From Alteromonas confluentis (GTDB lineage Bacteria; Pseudomonadota; Gammaproteobacteria; Enterobacterales; Alteromonadaceae): a stretch of 64,000 nucleotides of DNA. The position numbers were made by a program, and so were the translations under genes. Below the pieces are notes generated by a model. The model saw only the letters and a program-made list of their open reading frames with translations, searched no databases and had not been told where the DNA came from. Within the stretch, counting starts at the first letter, position 1. Each line of letters begins with the position of its first letter. The stretch covers positions 62,001 through 126,000 of the forward strand of contig NZ_MDHN01000010.1 of NCBI RefSeq assembly GCF_001757105.1. The letters run 5' to 3'. Shown here piece after piece: positions 26,026 to 37,780 of this stretch.

Positions 26026-28848
26026 TTATTTAATCGTGAGTGCGTCTTCAACCAGTGCTTTCTGTTGCTGGTTGTGAACGGATAGATAGCCTACTGCAGG
26101 CGAAGCCGATGCTTCACGTCCAGCATATGTTAATTTTGCGCCATCGGGAATGGCTTGCCAGAAGTGATGCTGACTGCTGTACCAGGCGCCCTGATTTTGA
26201 GGCTCTTCCTGACACCAAACCCAGTCTTTCACATGGCTGTACTCGGCAACGATTTTCGCTGCTTCTTCCTGAGGGAACGGATACAACTGCTCAAGACGGA
26301 TAATTGCCACATCGGTCTGTTCATTCTTACGACGCTGGTCAAGCAGGTCGTAATATACCTTGCCTGAACACATTACAACGCGTTTAACGCCGGCTGGATC
26401 GATTTCGTCAACCTCACCGATTACGTTTTTAAACACACCTTCAGACAGTTCTTCTAACGAAGAAACCGCTAGCGGGTGACGCAGCAATGACTTCGGAGAC
26501 ATTACAATGAGTGGCTTACGCATTGGGCGGACCATCTGACGACGCAGCATGTTGAACACCTGCGCAGGTGTAGAAGGTACGCACACTTGCCAGTTGTGGT
26601 CTGCACAAAGCTGCAGGAAACGCTCAAGACGGGCTGAACTGTGCTCTGGGCCCTGTCCTTCGTAACCGTGTGGTAACAGTACAGTCAGACCACACAGTCG
26701 GCCCCACTTAGCTTCACCAGAACTTAAGAACTGGTCGAACACCACCTGTGCACCGTTAGCAAAGTCACCGAACTGAGCTTCCCAGATTGTCATGGTAGTA
26801 GGTTCCGCTGTTGCGAAACCGTATTCAAACGCCATTACCGCTTCTTCAGACAATACAGAGTCAAAAATTTCAATTTCGCCCTGATCTTTGCTGATGTTTT
26901 GAAGCGGCATAAACGTGCTTGCATCAGTTTGGTTGTGCAGAACAGCATGACGGTGGAAGAAGGTACCACGACCTGAATCCTGACCAGTCATACGGATGCT
27001 GCTACCGCTATCTACGATAGACGCATACGCGAGGTTCTCAGCCATACCCCAGTCGAGTAATTTCTCACCGGCAGCCATGGCTTTTCGATCTTGATAAACT
27101 TTATTAACGCGAGAATGAAGTTTGAATTCTTCAGGATAGCTACTTACAGACTCTGCCAGTTGTTTCAGCTTATCAATGGCAATTGCGCCATCGTAAGGCG
27201 TGTCCCAATCGTGGCCAATGAAAGGAGACCAGTCAACAGAGTGCTCTGTCATTGGACGCCATTCTTCAACAACACACGCGCCGTGATCCAGCGCCGCACG
27301 ATATTCTTCGATAAAGCGGTCTGCGTCGCGTTGTTCCAAACTGCCTTCTGCAACCAATTGGTCAGCATACAGTTGGCGAGGAACAGGGTGCTTTTTGATT
27401 TTTTGGTACATCAACGGCTGCGTTGCATTTGGCTCGTCAGATTCGTTGTGTCCATGACGACGATAGCAAACCAAATCGATAACCACGTCTTTCTTGAACT
27501 TATTACGATACTCAAGCGCCAGTTTAGTCACAAACATAACCGCTTCAGGATCATCAGAATTAACGTGGAAGATAGGTGCCTGAACCATCTTAGCGATGTC
27601 AGTACAGTATTGTGTTGAACGTGTATCTTCTGTCTTAGACGTTGTGAAACCAACCTGGTTGTTGATTACGATACGTACTGTACCACCCACTGCAAAGCCG
27701 CGGGTTTGAGACATGTTAAATGTTTCCTGCACAACGCCCTGACCTGCAATCGCAGAGTCACCGTGAATAGTAATTGGCAGTACTTTATTGAAATCGTCAT
27801 TACGGCGATCGATACGAGCACGCACAGAACCCATCACTACCGGATTAACAATTTCAAGGTGAGACGGATTAAATGCCAATGCAAGGTGAACATTGCCACC
27901 TGGTGTCGCAAAGTCTGAAGAAAAACCAGCATGGTACTTAACGTCACCAGAACCCAGCGTGTTGTCATGCTTACCAGAGAATTCGTCAAACAGCACTGAC
28001 GGGTTTTTACCCAGTACGTTTATCAGTACATTCAGACGACCACGGTGAGCCATACCGATAACCACTTCTTTAGTGCCTACCGTGCCAGCTTCTGTAATCA
28101 GACCTTTCAGCATAGGAATAAGCGCATCGCCACCTTCTAGTGAGAAGCGTTTAGCACCCGGGAATTTTGCGCCCAGATACTTTTCCATGCCGTCTGCCGC
28201 AGTCAGTGCTTTTAAGATAGACACTTTCTCTTCTTTAGAGATTTGCGGACTAGCTTCTACTGACTCAATACGTTGTTGTAACCAGCGCTTCTGTTCAGTA
28301 TCAGTGATGTGCATATACTCGGCACCAACAGATTCACAGTAGGTGCGGTTGAGTGATTTGAACAGGTCACGAAGAGACATTGTGTCCTGACCGATGGCGT
28401 AAGAGCCAACGTTAAACACAGCGTCCATGTCAGATTCGGTAAGACTATGGTGAGATAAATCTAAATCGCGGGCTTTTGGCTGTTTCCAGAGACCCAGCGG
28501 ATCAAGATTAGCATTCTGGTGTCCACGGAAACGGTAAGCGTTGATTAACTGCAGAACTTTTACCTGGCGGTCATCAGAAGGCGCTGCGCCATCCTTGCCG
28601 GCCGATGAGGACATTCTAGCTGTAGGACCGAGAGCGGCAAGCTGTCGGAATTGGTTACGAATAGCTGTATGGTTAGTTTCCAGTTCTACGCCGTCAACTT
28701 TCGGTAAGGTTTCGAAGACCTGACGCCATGAATCGGAAACGCTTTGTGGGTTGTCGAGGTACATCTCGTACTGCTCTTCCACATAGGCAGCATTGGCGCC
28801 TGCCATATGCGAGGAGTCCCACCACGCTTTCATCACGCTTTCTTGCAT
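26026..28848 (-). CDS. sucA: 2-oxoglutarate dehydrogenase E1 component
   Basis: A 940-residue thiamine-diphosphate-dependent E1 that decarboxylates 2-oxoglutarate and succinylates the lipoyl groups of SucB. It has the N-terminal E2-binding segment ([22 protein letters not shown] region), the ThDP-binding [15 protein letters not shown], and [11 protein letters not shown]. Length fits the family (about 930-940). AAGG is 7 nt before the ATG. It starts the suc operon sucA-sucB-sucC-sucD after its own 130-bp promoter region, separated from sdhB by a terminator. The E3 gene lpdA is not in the operon. Confidence 0.97.
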   Translation of the reverse strand: MQESVMKAWWDSSHMAGANAAYVEEQYEMYLDNPQSVSDSWRQVFETLPKVDGVELETNHTAIRNQFRQLAALGPTARMSSSAGKDGAAPSDDRQVKVLQLINAYRFRGHQNANLDPLGLWKQPKARDLDLSHHSLTESDMDAVFNVGSYAIGQDTMSLRDLFKSLNRTYCESVGAEYMHITDTEQKRWLQQRIESVEASPQISKEEKVSILKALTAADGMEKYLGAKFPGAKRFSLEGGDALIPMLKGLITEAGTVGTKEVVIGMAHRGRLNVLINVLGKNPSVLFDEFSGKHDNTLGSGDVKYHAGFSSDFATPGGNVHLALAFNPSHLEIVNPVVMGSVRARIDRRNDDFNKVLPITIHGDSAIAGQGVVQETFNMSQTRGFAVGGTVRIVINNQVGFTTSKTEDTRSTQYCTDIAKMVQAPIFHVNSDDPEAVMFVTKLALEYRNKFKKDVVIDLVCYRRHGHNESDEPNATQPLMYQKIKKHPVPRQLYADQLVAEGSLEQRDADRFIEEYRAALDHGACVVEEWRPMTEHSVDWSPFIGHDWDTPYDGAIAIDKLKQLAESVSSYPEEFKLHSRVNKVYQDRKAMAAGEKLLDWGMAENLAYASIVDSGSSIRMTGQDSGRGTFFHRHAVLHNQTDASTFMPLQNISKDQGEIEIFDSVLSEEAVMAFEYGFATAEPTTMTIWEAQFGDFANGAQVVFDQFLSSGEAKWGRLCGLTVLLPHGYEGQGPEHSSARLERFLQLCADHNWQVCVPSTPAQVFNMLRRQMVRPMRKPLIVMSPKSLLRHPLAVSSLEELSEGVFKNVIGEVDEIDPAGVKRVVMCSGKVYYDLLDQRRKNEQTDVAIIRLEQLYPFPQEEAAKIVAEYSHVKDWVWCQEEPQNQGAWYSSQHHFWQAIPDGAKLTYAGREASASPAVGYLSVHNQQQKALVEDALTIK

Positions 28849-28973
28849 TATTGTGCCTTGCTACGTTTAGGAAATATTTTTTAACACGGTGTTATATTAT
28901 GACGGTTATTTTCATAAGAACCAATAGTTATGATCATATTGTGAATAAAAACCAACCATTTATCCCGTATTGA

Positions 28974-29005
28974 TAAAAAAATAGCCATCCTTTTGGGATG
29001 GCTAT
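28974..29005 (-). terminator. Terminator of the sdh operon
   Basis: ATAGCCATCC/GGGATGGCTAT stem with a short T-rich loop and seven T on the minus strand, between sdhB and sucA. It makes sdh and suc separate transcripts. Confidence 0.85.
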
Positions 29006-29051
29006 CTAGCTTAATAGAACTTGCTGCTTAAAAAAGCGACAAATTTTAGTA

Positions 29052-29762
29052 CTAAACAGCCCGCTGCAGAAGCATCGACTTAATCTGGCCGATAGCTTTC
29101 GTCGGGTTCAACCCTTTAGGACATACACTGACACAGTTCATGATACCGTGACAACGGAAGACGCTGAATGCATCATCCAAATCGCTGAGTCGTTCTTCTG
29201 TAGCAGTGTCACGACTGTCGATAAGGAAACGGTAAGCATGAAGCAGACCAGCTGGGCCGATAAACTTGTCTGGGTTCCACCAGAAAGACGGGCAAGACGT
29301 TGAACAACATGCACAAAGTATACATTCGTACAGGCCATCAAGCTTCGCGCGATCTTCAGGAGATTGCAGATGTTCACGTGCTGGGGGTTGCTTACTGTCG
29401 TTAATCAGGAACGGTTTAATCTTTTCGTACTGATTATAGAACTGGGTCATGTCTACAACCAGGTCACGCACTACAGGAAGACCGGGTAGTGGGCGAATAA
29501 CGATTTTACCTTTACCCAGAGAAGACAGCGGTGTAATACATGCCAGGCCATTCTTGCCGTTCATGTTCATACCATCTGAACCACACACACCTTCACGGCA
29601 TGAGCGACGCAGAGACAATGTTGGATCCTGCTCTTTAATCAGCAGCAGCGCATCCAGCACCATCATGTCACGGCCTTCTTCCACTTCCAGTGAGTAGTCT
29701 TGCATTTTAGGCGCGTCGTCTACTTCTGGGTTGTAGCGATAAATTGAAAAATTAACTTTCAT
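29052..29762 (-). CDS. sdhB: Succinate dehydrogenase iron-sulfur subunit
   Basis: A 236-residue electron-transfer subunit of respiratory complex II. The plant-type [2Fe-2S] ligands are Cys55, Cys60, Asp63 and Cys75 (CREGVCGSDGMN). The ferredoxin-type clusters use CILCACCSTSCP (Cys147, 150, 153 and 157 region) and CVSVCPKGLNP. It follows sdhA by 14 bp with GAGAGG as ribosome-binding site. Full length. Confidence 0.97.
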   Translation of the reverse strand: MKVNFSIYRYNPEVDDAPKMQDYSLEVEEGRDMMVLDALLLIKEQDPTLSLRRSCREGVCGSDGMNMNGKNGLACITPLSSLGKGKIVIRPLPGLPVVRDLVVDMTQFYNQYEKIKPFLINDSKQPPAREHLQSPEDRAKLDGLYECILCACCSTSCPSFWWNPDKFIGPAGLLHAYRFLIDSRDTATEERLSDLDDAFSVFRCHGIMNCVSVCPKGLNPTKAIGQIKSMLLQRAV

Positions 29763-29776
29763 TATACTTGCCTCTC

Positions 29777-31549
29777 TTAATACGAACGCACTTTAGGCGG
29801 GAATGCTTCCCGTAACTTAGGCGCCATATTGACGTCACGTTTCAACATAGACTCAGTTTGTGGACGGTAGATGCTGTGGCATAACCAGTTCTCATCGTCA
29901 CGATCTGGGAAGTCGAAACGGCTGTGTGCACCACGACTTTCCGTACGGAAGTTCGCAGCCACCGCAGTGCTGAAAGCTGTCTCCATGAGGTTATCAAGTT
30001 CCAGACACTCAATACGCTGCGTATTGAAGTCAGAACTCTTATCATCAAGACGTGCGTATTGCAGGCGTTCTCTAATTTCTTTAAGTTGTTGTAAACCTTC
30101 AGCCATTGCATCACCTTCACGAAATACCGAGAAGTTAAGCTGCATACATTGCTGCAGGTCCTTTTTAATTTGAACCGGATCTTCACCCTTGCCTTTCTCT
30201 GAAGATTCCCAACGGTTGAAGCGCGACATTGCCGCTTCAAGGTCAGATTCAGAGGCATCGCGAGTAGGCGCGATTTCAGCCAGTTTTTCACCCAGGTGCA
30301 GACCGGTCGCACGACCGAATACCACCAGGTCAAGCAGCGAGTTACCACCCAGACGGTTCGCACCGTGTACAGATACACAGGCAATCTCACCACAGGCGAA
30401 CAGACCGTTAACCACAGAGTCGTTACCGTTTTCGTCTACAGTCAAACACTGACCGTGAACGTTAGTAGGAATACCACCCATCATGTAGTGACAGGTTGGA
30501 ATAACCGGAATAGGTTCTTTAACTGGATCAACGTGAGCAAATGTACGTGACAGCTCTAGGATACCAGGCAGACGAGACTCGAGTACGTCTTTACCCAGGT
30601 GATCAAGTTTCAGTTTAATGTGCGTACCCCAAGGGCCTTCACAACCACGCCCTTCACGGATTTCAGTCATCATTGAACGGGCAACAACGTCACGACCAGC
30701 AAGGTCTTTCGCGTTTGGTGCATAACGTTCCATGAAACGTTCGCCGTCTTTATTGAGCAGGTAACCACCCTCACCACGACAACCTTCCGTTACTAGCGTA
30801 CCGGCACCTGCAATACCTGTTGGGTGGAATTGCCACATTTCCATATCTTGTACAGAAACGCCTGCACGCAGTGCCATACCAACACCATCACCAGTGTTGA
30901 TGTGCGCGTTAGTCGTAGACGCGTAAATACGGCCTGCACCACCGGTCGCCAGCACAACCGCGCGTGATTTAAAGTAAACCACTTCACCGGTTTCGATATC
31001 GATAGCAGTACAACCTACTACATCGCCATCTTGGTTCTTAACCAGATCAAGTGCGTACCACTCAGAGAAGACTTTAGTTTTGTTTTTCACGTTCTGTTGA
31101 TACAGAAGGTGAAGCAGCGCGTGGCCGGTACGGTCGGCTGCAGCAGCAGTACGAGCACCCTGCTCGCCACCGAAGTTTCTTGACTGGCCACCGAAAGGAC
31201 GCTGATAAATTTTACCATTCTCAAAACGTGAGAAAGGCAGACCCATATTTTCCATTTCAATAATGGCTTCAGGACCTGTTTTACACATATATTCGATAGC
31301 GTCTTGGTCACCGATGTAATCGGAACCTTTAACGGTATCGTACATGTGCCATTCCCAGTTATCTTCGTGTGAGTTACCCAGCGCTACGGTAATACCGCCC
31401 TGCGCAGATACAGTGTGAGAACGGGTAGGAAATACTTTTGATAATAGTGCGCAAGATTTGCCAGATTGAGAAATCTGCAGGGCTGCGCGCATACCTGCAC
31501 CACCGGCGCCAATTACGACGGCGTCAAATTCATGAACTGGTAAACTCAT
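29777..31549 (-). CDS. sdhA: Succinate dehydrogenase flavoprotein subunit
   Basis: A 590-residue catalytic subunit that oxidises succinate to fumarate. The FAD-binding motif [11 protein letters not shown] and the covalent FAD histidine His45 in [10 protein letters not shown] are visible, as are HPTGIAGAG and the active-site region with [15 protein letters not shown]. The start [10 protein letters not shown] at 31549 matches the family N-terminus and has a G-rich ribosome-binding site; an upstream in-frame start would run into sdhD. It lies one base from the sdhD stop. Confidence 0.97.
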   Translation of the reverse strand: MSLPVHEFDAVVIGAGGAGMRAALQISQSGKSCALLSKVFPTRSHTVSAQGGITVALGNSHEDNWEWHMYDTVKGSDYIGDQDAIEYMCKTGPEAIIEMENMGLPFSRFENGKIYQRPFGGQSRNFGGEQGARTAAAADRTGHALLHLLYQQNVKNKTKVFSEWYALDLVKNQDGDVVGCTAIDIETGEVVYFKSRAVVLATGGAGRIYASTTNAHINTGDGVGMALRAGVSVQDMEMWQFHPTGIAGAGTLVTEGCRGEGGYLLNKDGERFMERYAPNAKDLAGRDVVARSMMTEIREGRGCEGPWGTHIKLKLDHLGKDVLESRLPGILELSRTFAHVDPVKEPIPVIPTCHYMMGGIPTNVHGQCLTVDENGNDSVVNGLFACGEIACVSVHGANRLGGNSLLDLVVFGRATGLHLGEKLAEIAPTRDASESDLEAAMSRFNRWESSEKGKGEDPVQIKKDLQQCMQLNFSVFREGDAMAEGLQQLKEIRERLQYARLDDKSSDFNTQRIECLELDNLMETAFSTAVAANFRTESRGAHSRFDFPDRDDENWLCHSIYRPQTESMLKRDVNMAPKLREAFPPKVRSY

Positions 31550-31550
31550 A

Positions 31551-31898
31551 TTAAATACCCCACAAAACAAACAGACCAACCAGAACGTATACGAACGCAA
31601 CAAGGTTCAGTACAAACTGGATCACAGCGCGTAGACCGGTTGCTTTAACGTAGTCTGTCAGAACCTGCCAGAGGCCAACACGCACGTGAAACATAATTGC
31701 TACTAGAGTAGCAAAGGTGAACACTTTCATGCCCAGACCAGTAAATAGGCCACGCCATACTTCATAAGTCAGTTCGTCGGTGGTGATGAAGAACCAAGCC
31801 ATGAACAAAGAAAATGCTGTAATAATAGCAGCGGTAGTGCGCAGTGTTACGAAGTCTTGAACACCATTGCGCTTGATGGATGCGTGATTAGTTACCAT
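31551..31898 (-). CDS. sdhD: Succinate dehydrogenase membrane anchor subunit
   Basis: A 115-residue inner-membrane anchor with three hydrophobic helices that helps to bind haem b and ubiquinone. The His in [17 protein letters not shown] corresponds to the haem-binding helix. ATG 31898 ([12 protein letters not shown]) overlaps the sdhC stop by 7 bp; the longer start at 31934 would add residues unlike the family. Order sdhCDAB is the standard one. Confidence 0.93.
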   Translation of the reverse strand: MVTNHASIKRNGVQDFVTLRTTAAIITAFSLFMAWFFITTDELTYEVWRGLFTGLGMKVFTFATLVAIMFHVRVGLWQVLTDYVKATGLRAVIQFVLNLVAFVYVLVGLFVLWGI

Positions 31899-32266
31899 AG
31901 TGCAACTCCCAATACGACAGTAAGAACAACCCAAAGCGCGATGATAGCGCGAGCGCTGTTGTTACCAGATTCCAGTTCTTCCAGGTGACCCATATCCATA
32001 ATGACGTGACGCACGCCACCGAGAATGTGGTAGGTCAGCGCTGAAGCTGTACCGATAGCAATCAGTTTTCCAATTACTCCATCCATGATTGACTGCACGC
32101 TGGCAAAGCCATCTGGAGACGACACGGAAACGGCCCATGCCCAGATAACAAATAAGAGTGCAAAGAACATGGCGACGCCGGTGACGCGGTGGAGAATTGA
32201 AGAAACAGCAGAGGGAGGAAATTTAATTGTATTGAGATCTAAATTTACTGGTCTTTGCTTTTTCAC
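31892..32266 (-). CDS. sdhC: Succinate dehydrogenase cytochrome b556 subunit
   Basis: A 124-residue inner-membrane subunit with three helices and the SdhC signatures RPVNLDLNTIKFPPSAVSSILHRVTG and YHILGGVRHVIMDMGH, including the haem-ligand His. It begins with GTG at 32266. It is the first gene of sdhCDAB, divergent from gltA across a 664-bp control region. Confidence 0.95.
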   Translation of the reverse strand: MKKQRPVNLDLNTIKFPPSAVSSILHRVTGVAMFFALLFVIWAWAVSVSSPDGFASVQSIMDGVIGKLIAIGTASALTYHILGGVRHVIMDMGHLEELESGNNSARAIIALWVVLTVVLGVALW

Positions 32267-32930
32267 AATTTATGCCTGTTTAATCCGTAGGGATATGAAT
32301 TACTCGTTGTTTTTATGTCCTGACTGAGTAATTCGGTTATTTACCTGTTAATTGTCTCATCCGTTGAGTTGTTAACAATTTGTGAAGTGTTTATTGCTTT
32401 ATTAACAATGCACTATGGCCTCGTTTTCAAGCACGCCTGAGTATATCGACGGCATTGTACAATTACAATTTTTTGTACCCTATTAGGACTTTAGTCGTAT
32501 AACTTCTGAACACAGCGCGATGAGATATATGATAGGCTAACGTCAGTCATTACACATCGCCATATACTTTTTGCTGTGTGCCGGTTAAAGTCTTTAACGT
32601 CACATCAAAATATACCACATTCATAAGTACAGTATGCAGAGATGACACAGATGTAATTATCTGTTCAATTTATTCTTTTGATAAACATGTTAATTAACGC
32701 TTTCTCTTTTAACAGGTGGTTTATCAGCATTGGTGGCACTTTTAACTAGCATTAAAGTTGTAATACAATTTCGATATAAGTTTTAATAAGTTGGAATATT
32801 TATTATACAAATTTGCAATTAAATTGACTTTTAGCTGCATAATAAAGTACAAATACGCCACTTTTTCCAACCAACTCGTTTAATTCTTAAGCGAGTACGT
32901 TGCCAAAGAACCATTCTGAGGAGAGCATTT
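32267..32930. promoter_or_regulatory. Divergent sdhC-gltA control region with ArcA-like boxes
   Basis: A 664-bp AT-rich gap without a credible gene. TGTTAATTAA at 32688-32697 matches the ArcA core consensus WGTTAATTAW. Related TTAA-type motifs are TGTTAATTG (32346), TTGTTAACAATT (32369-32380) and TTATTAACAATG (about 32399). In E. coli ArcA represses sdh and gltA under low oxygen. CATAAT near 32838 may be a gltA -10 box. GAGGAG is the gltA ribosome-binding site. Confidence 0.6.
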
Positions 32931-34211
32931 ATGGCAGATCAGAAGGCCATTCTGAAAGCCGGTGATAAAGAAATCGAGCTACCGATTTTATCCGGAACCG
33001 AAGGTCAAGATGTAATTGATGTACGTTCACTGGGCGCAAACGGTTACTTTACGTTTGACCCTGGCTTCATGGCTACTGGCTCTTGCGAGTCATCCATCAC
33101 GTATATCGACGGCGCAAAGGGTGTATTGTTACACCGCGGTTATCCTATCGAAGAGCTTGCACGCGATGCTTCATACCTCGAAGTATGTTACATGCTGCTG
33201 AACGGTGAAGCACCAGACGCAGAACAGTACGACGATTTCAGTGCAACTATCACCCGTCACACCATGGTTCATGAGCAAATTAACATGTTCTTCCATGGTT
33301 TCCGCAACGACGCCCACCCTATGGCGATGCTGTGCGGTACTGTAGGTGCGATGTCTTCTTTCTATCACAGTGACCTGGACGTATCTAACCCTGAAGAGCG
33401 CATGCGCAGTGCACATCGCTTGATTGCGAAGATGCCTACTCTGGTTGCAATGTGCTACAAGTACAACGTTGGTCAGCCGTTCGTTTATCCACGTAACGAC
33501 CTGAGCTACGCAGGTAACTTCCTGAACATGATGTTCTCAGTACCTGCTGAAGAATACAAAATCAGCCCTGCAGTTGAACGCGCAATGGACCGCATTTTCA
33601 CACTGCACGCAGACCACGAGCAAAACGCTTCTACGTCTACTGTACGTTTGGCTGGTTCTTCTGGTGCCAACCCTTATGCATGTATTGCTGCTGGTGTTGC
33701 ATCACTGTGGGGACCTGCTCACGGCGGTGCAAACGAAGCGTGTTTGAACATGCTGGAAGAAATTGGCAGCGTAGATCGTATTCCTGAGTTTATCGAACGC
33801 GCTAAAGACAAGAACGACCCGTTCCGTCTGATGGGCTTCGGTCACCGCGTATACAAGAACTACGATCCTCGTGCAACAGTAATGCGTGAAAGTTGTCACG
33901 AAGTGCTTAAAGAGCTGAACGTACAAGATCCACTGCTTGATGTTGCAATGGAACTTGAGCGTATTGCACTGAGCGACCCGTACTTCGCAGAGAAGAAACT
34001 CTTCCCTAACGTAGATTTCTATTCAGGTATCGTACTGAAAGCAATTGGTATTCCTACCAACATGTTCACGTGTATTTTCGCCCTGTCTCGTACAGTAGGC
34101 TGGATCTCACACTGGCATGAAATGATGAGCGACAAAGGTCAGAAAATTGGTCGTCCTCGTCAGCTTTATACCGGTTATAGCCAGCGCAAATATAACCCGC
34201 TGGAAAAGTAA
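32931..34211 (+). CDS. gltA: Citrate synthase
   Basis: A 426-residue type II (hexameric, NADH-sensitive type) citrate synthase that condenses acetyl-CoA and oxaloacetate. Active residues align with E. coli: His305 in [12 protein letters not shown] and Asp362 in NVDFYSG. The N-terminal regulatory beta domain (about residues 1-45) is present. GAGGAG stands 7 nt before the ATG. A terminator follows. It lies opposite the sdh-suc genes, as in E. coli. Confidence 0.98.
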   Translation: MADQKAILKAGDKEIELPILSGTEGQDVIDVRSLGANGYFTFDPGFMATGSCESSITYIDGAKGVLLHRGYPIEELARDASYLEVCYMLLNGEAPDAEQYDDFSATITRHTMVHEQINMFFHGFRNDAHPMAMLCGTVGAMSSFYHSDLDVSNPEERMRSAHRLIAKMPTLVAMCYKYNVGQPFVYPRNDLSYAGNFLNMMFSVPAEEYKISPAVERAMDRIFTLHADHEQNASTSTVRLAGSSGANPYACIAAGVASLWGPAHGGANEACLNMLEEIGSVDRIPEFIERAKDKNDPFRLMGFGHRVYKNYDPRATVMRESCHEVLKELNVQDPLLDVAMELERIALSDPYFAEKKLFPNVDFYSGIVLKAIGIPTNMFTCIFALSRTVGWISHWHEMMSDKGQKIGRPRQLYTGYSQRKYNPLEK

Positions 34212-34225
34212 GACCGCTTGTTACT

Positions 34226-34255
34226 AAAATAGCGCCTTAAGGCGCTATTTTTTTA
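34226..34255 (+). terminator. Terminator of gltA
   Basis: AATAGCGCC/GGCGCTATT with loop TTAA and a run of seven T. Confidence 0.9.
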
Positions 34256-34273
34256 TCTGAAATAAGGACCGCT

Positions 34274-34693
34274 ATGCCCTATTCCGTTGTTATATTGGGA
34301 GCAGCAGGCTTACTCCCCTTTATGCTGCTACCGCTAGCTGTAGTGATGAATCTTCTTCCGTTACCGGAAGGTGCACGCTATTTCACGCAGTATTCAGCCG
34401 TACTGCTTTCCTTTTTTGGTGGGATTTACTGGTGGGATGCGCTGTCTAAAAAAGATTTTGGCCCGCAAGTTTACATTGCAATGTTGCCAACCATTATTGG
34501 ATGGTTATGCCTGGTTTTTGCAGGTTCAAGCATGATACTAAGCGTATTATCTGTTACCTACTTGGCGGTGTTGATGTATGACAAACAGTCGTTGAGCCTG
34601 GATAAAGAAGCCATCGTCAGCTACATATCGCTAAGAATGATACTGACAACAGTTGTGGTGCTTTGCCACGGCTGGATGATTTTTATTCTTTAA
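34274..34693 (+). CDS. DUF3429 family membrane protein
   Basis: A 139-residue protein with four to five hydrophobic helices. The conserved FFGGIYWWDAL stretch places it in the DUF3429 family, whose function is unknown. AAGGA lies 5 nt before the ATG. It follows the gltA terminator by 20 bp and so needs its own promoter or read-through. The gene downstream is convergent. Confidence 0.8.
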   Translation: MPYSVVILGAAGLLPFMLLPLAVVMNLLPLPEGARYFTQYSAVLLSFFGGIYWWDALSKKDFGPQVYIAMLPTIIGWLCLVFAGSSMILSVLSVTYLAVLMYDKQSLSLDKEAIVSYISLRMILTTVVVLCHGWMIFIL

Positions 34694-34696
34694 TTA

Positions 34697-34726
34697 ACAA
34701 AAAAGCCTCGCAAACAGGCGAGGCTT
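34697..34726 (-). terminator. Terminator of the manC-manB operon
   Basis: AAGCCTCGC and GCGAGGCTT form the stem; the T-run is on the minus strand (ends manB). A weaker plus-strand activity for the DUF3429 gene is possible. Confidence 0.85.
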
Positions 34727-34746
34727 ATATCCATTGAATATATCAA

Positions 34747-36207
34747 TTACTCACTTCGTATAAGCGTAATCAATTCTTCAGTTTTTGCTTCCATCAGTGG
34801 AATGTCACCTTTCGATTCCACATTCAGCCTGATAACCGGCTCTGTATTGGATTTACGCAAATTGAATCGCCATTCAGCAAATTCATAGCCAATACCGTCG
34901 GTATCATCAATCACCAGGGCGTCGGCTTCGTATTTCTGTTTAATACGTGCCAGTGCCGCATCAGCATCTTTCAGTTTGCTGTTGATTTCACCCGACGACG
35001 GGAACGCTTCAATACGGGCTTTTACCATATCTGCCAGGCTGATTTGCTTGGTACACAGCAATTCTGCCACCAGCAACCACGGAATCATCCCTGAATCACA
35101 GTAGGCAAAATCACGGAAGTAATGGTGTGCGCTCATTTCGCCGCCGTACACCGCATCTTCTTTGCGCATTCTTTCTTTAATGAACGCATGGCCAGTTTTC
35201 GATTTAATCGGAATACCACCTGCTGACTTCACGATATCTTCGGTATTCCAGAACACCCGCGGGTCGTAGATGATTTTTGCATCCGCTTCTTTATCGATAA
35301 ACGCCTGTGCGAGCAAGCCCACAATGTAATAGCCTTCGATAAATACCCCGTTTGCATCAAACAGGAAGCAACGGTCGAAGTCGCCGTCCCAGGCAATACC
35401 GAAATCGGCTTTGCTGTCGATGACGGCTTGCGCAGTATCATCGCGGTTTTCTGGTAACAGTGGATTAGGAATGCCATTGGGGAAAGTGCCATCGGGCTGA
35501 TGATGTACTTTGATAAATTCTACCGGCACCCCTTTCGCTTTAAACACCGCTTCGATGGCATCCAGCGCTTTACCTGCCGCGCCATTACCGGAGTTTGCCA
35601 CTATTTTAAGCGGCGTCAGGTTTGCTGTGTCGATGTAAGACACCACATGTTCAGCATAGTCAGTGAGGCAGTCTTTTAATTCGTACTGACCACTGGCGTT
35701 AAGCTTGTCTGTTGAAACATGGGCCTTACCATTAAAGAAGGCATCAGCATCAATGGTTTCGCCGTTGCAGTAAAACGCCAGTCGTTCGGCGACAAGGCTA
35801 TCATCCAGCGCTTCCGCGGCGTCTTTGATGGCGTTTAAGCCCGTATCACCACTGATGGGCACAGAACCGGCTTTCACCATTTTCATGCCATTGTAGTTAA
35901 TCGGGTTATGGCTTGCCGTTACTTCAATACCGCCATCGACACCAAGATGCTTAGTGGCAAAGTAAATCTCTTCGGTACCCGTATCACCCAAATCCAACAC
36001 CGTGGCGCCACCATCAATGAGGCCAGCCGCTAAGGCCAGTTTCAATGGCGTGGAGGTAAGACGCACATCGCCCCCTACAACCACGGTTTTTGCATTCAGT
36101 TCGGTGGCGAACCCACGACCAATACGGTAAGCGACTTCCTCGGAGAGCTGGGTATTCAGCTCACCACGAATATCATAGGCTTTAAAACAGGTAATCGGCT
36201 GACTCAC
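34747..36207 (-). CDS. manB: Phosphomannomutase / phosphoglucomutase
   Basis: A 486-residue alpha-D-phosphohexomutase converting mannose-6-phosphate to mannose-1-phosphate for GDP-mannose. Catalytic Ser99 in TASHNP, metal loop DGDFDRC and sugar-binding loop [10 protein letters not shown] are all present. The start is GTG 36207, overlapping the manC stop as GTGA. GDP-mannose feeds exopolysaccharide and lipopolysaccharide, but no glycosyltransferase cluster is in the window. Confidence 0.95.
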   Translation of the reverse strand: MSQPITCFKAYDIRGELNTQLSEEVAYRIGRGFATELNAKTVVVGGDVRLTSTPLKLALAAGLIDGGATVLDLGDTGTEEIYFATKHLGVDGGIEVTASHNPINYNGMKMVKAGSVPISGDTGLNAIKDAAEALDDSLVAERLAFYCNGETIDADAFFNGKAHVSTDKLNASGQYELKDCLTDYAEHVVSYIDTANLTPLKIVANSGNGAAGKALDAIEAVFKAKGVPVEFIKVHHQPDGTFPNGIPNPLLPENRDDTAQAVIDSKADFGIAWDGDFDRCFLFDANGVFIEGYYIVGLLAQAFIDKEADAKIIYDPRVFWNTEDIVKSAGGIPIKSKTGHAFIKERMRKEDAVYGGEMSAHHYFRDFAYCDSGMIPWLLVAELLCTKQISLADMVKARIEAFPSSGEINSKLKDADAALARIKQKYEADALVIDDTDGIGYEFAEWRFNLRKSNTEPVIRLNVESKGDIPLMEAKTEELITLIRSE

Positions 36208-37625
36208 GCTTTGCCACCTTTGTTCTCAGTACGGCCATAACGGTCGGAGAAGCGGACGATATCGTCTTCACCCAAATACCCACCAGATTGTACTTCAATC
36301 AGCTCTAATGGAATTTTACCCGGGTTTTCCAATGCGTGAACTTCACCAATTGGAATATACTTAGACTGGTTTTCGGTAACAAAATGGGTTTCTTCACCAA
36401 TGGTAACATTGGCGCTACCGCTTACCACAATCCAATGTTCAGCGCGGTGGTGGTGCATCTGCACCGACAGTTTTTCACCTGGCTTCACCGTAATGCGTTT
36501 CACCTGGAAACGGGCACCATTATCGATGGAATCGTAACTGCCCCACGGACGGAATACTTCGCGGTGGAATTCAAATTCAGGACGTTGTTCCGCTTTCAGG
36601 CGGTTAACCACGTTTTTGATATCCTGCACTTTGTCTTTGTGCGCAACCATGATGGCGTCTTTGGTTTCGACCACCACCACGTCATCCAGGCCAATAACGG
36701 AAATCAAACGCTGTTCGGCGTTGATGTAGCTGTTGTTCACGCCTTCTAAAATGGCATCACCCACTACCACGTTACCGCGGGTGTCTTTTTCAGCGGTTTC
36801 CCACAGCGATGACCAGCTCCCTACATCGGACCAACCTGCATCCAGTGGCACCATGGCAGCACTGTCGGTTTTCTCCATCACGGCATAATCGATAGAATCG
36901 TCAGGGCAACCGGCAAATACGTCGGCGTCAACACGAATAAAATCTAAATCCGGTGATTCCGTTTCAATGGCCTGTTTACACACAGCAAGAATCTCAGGAT
37001 TGTATTTTTCCAGCTCTTCCAGATAACGGCTGGCTTTAAACATAAACATGCCGCTGTTCCAGAAATACTTGCCTGAGGCGACATACTTTTCAGCGGTATC
37101 CATATTAGGCTTTTCAACAAACTCATCTACCACGTAGCCGTTGTCGATGCCGTCGCCGGCTTTAATGTAACCGTAACCGGTATGTGGCTGGTCCGGTACA
37201 ATACCAAACGTGACCAACTTACCGGCTTTCGCCAGCTTTTCTGCTTTATCAATGGCGGTGTGGAAAGCATGGGTATCTTTAATCAGGTGGTCAGCAGCCA
37301 GCACCAGTAAGACTGGGTCTTCCCCGCCCTGAGTCGCATGCAGCGCCGCCAGGGCAATAGCCGGTGCCGTGTTTCGGCCCACAGGTTCGAGTAAAATACC
37401 GTCGTGCGCTATGTTCTGAACACGTAACTGTTCTGCAACCAGAAACCGGTGAGCTTCATTACAAATGAAAACGGGTGCCTCTGAGTCCGTGCCTTTCAGC
37501 CGAGTTACCGTTTCTTGTAACATGGTCTGCTCAGAAGTTAACGCGAGAAATTGTTTTGGAAGTGCGGCACGTGACTTCGGCCATAAACGGCTTCCTGTCC
37601 CACCGGCTAAGATAACTGGTTTCAT
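36204..37625 (-). CDS. manC: Mannose-1-phosphate guanylyltransferase / mannose-6-phosphate isomerase
   Basis: A 473-residue two-domain enzyme. An N-terminal nucleotidyltransferase ([12 protein letters not shown] at 8-19, FVEKP) makes GDP-mannose, and a C-terminal cupin of the type II phosphomannose isomerase kind begins at [17 protein letters not shown] is 5 nt before the ATG. It forms a two-gene operon with manB. Confidence 0.95.
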   Translation of the reverse strand: MKPVILAGGTGSRLWPKSRAALPKQFLALTSEQTMLQETVTRLKGTDSEAPVFICNEAHRFLVAEQLRVQNIAHDGILLEPVGRNTAPAIALAALHATQGGEDPVLLVLAADHLIKDTHAFHTAIDKAEKLAKAGKLVTFGIVPDQPHTGYGYIKAGDGIDNGYVVDEFVEKPNMDTAEKYVASGKYFWNSGMFMFKASRYLEELEKYNPEILAVCKQAIETESPDLDFIRVDADVFAGCPDDSIDYAVMEKTDSAAMVPLDAGWSDVGSWSSLWETAEKDTRGNVVVGDAILEGVNNSYINAEQRLISVIGLDDVVVVETKDAIMVAHKDKVQDIKNVVNRLKAEQRPEFEFHREVFRPWGSYDSIDNGARFQVKRITVKPGEKLSVQMHHHRAEHWIVVSGSANVTIGEETHFVTENQSKYIPIGEVHALENPGKIPLELIEVQSGGYLGEDDIVRFSDRYGRTENKGGKA

Positions 37626-37660
37626 TGACTTTCCTGTTTGTTTTACAGCTAGATTCTTTT

Positions 37661-37696
37661 TCCTGCCTTAGCTCATACTAAGGCAGGACCTTTTTT
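37661..37696 (+). terminator. Intrinsic terminator facing against the flanking genes
   Basis: TCCTGCCTTAG and CTAAGGCAGGA form a perfect 11-bp stem with a 6-nt loop and six T on the plus strand. Both neighbours (manC and pirin) are on the minus strand, where the hairpin is followed by A, not T. It may block antisense transcription leaving manC, or end an unseen plus-strand RNA. Confidence 0.7.
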
Positions 37697-37780
37697 GGTT
37701 CAATTACAGGATGCAGGAAAGTGGATAAAACGGGCTTTTTTAACAGAAATGAAACAAAACCCCGCAAAAGTGCCTATTTA

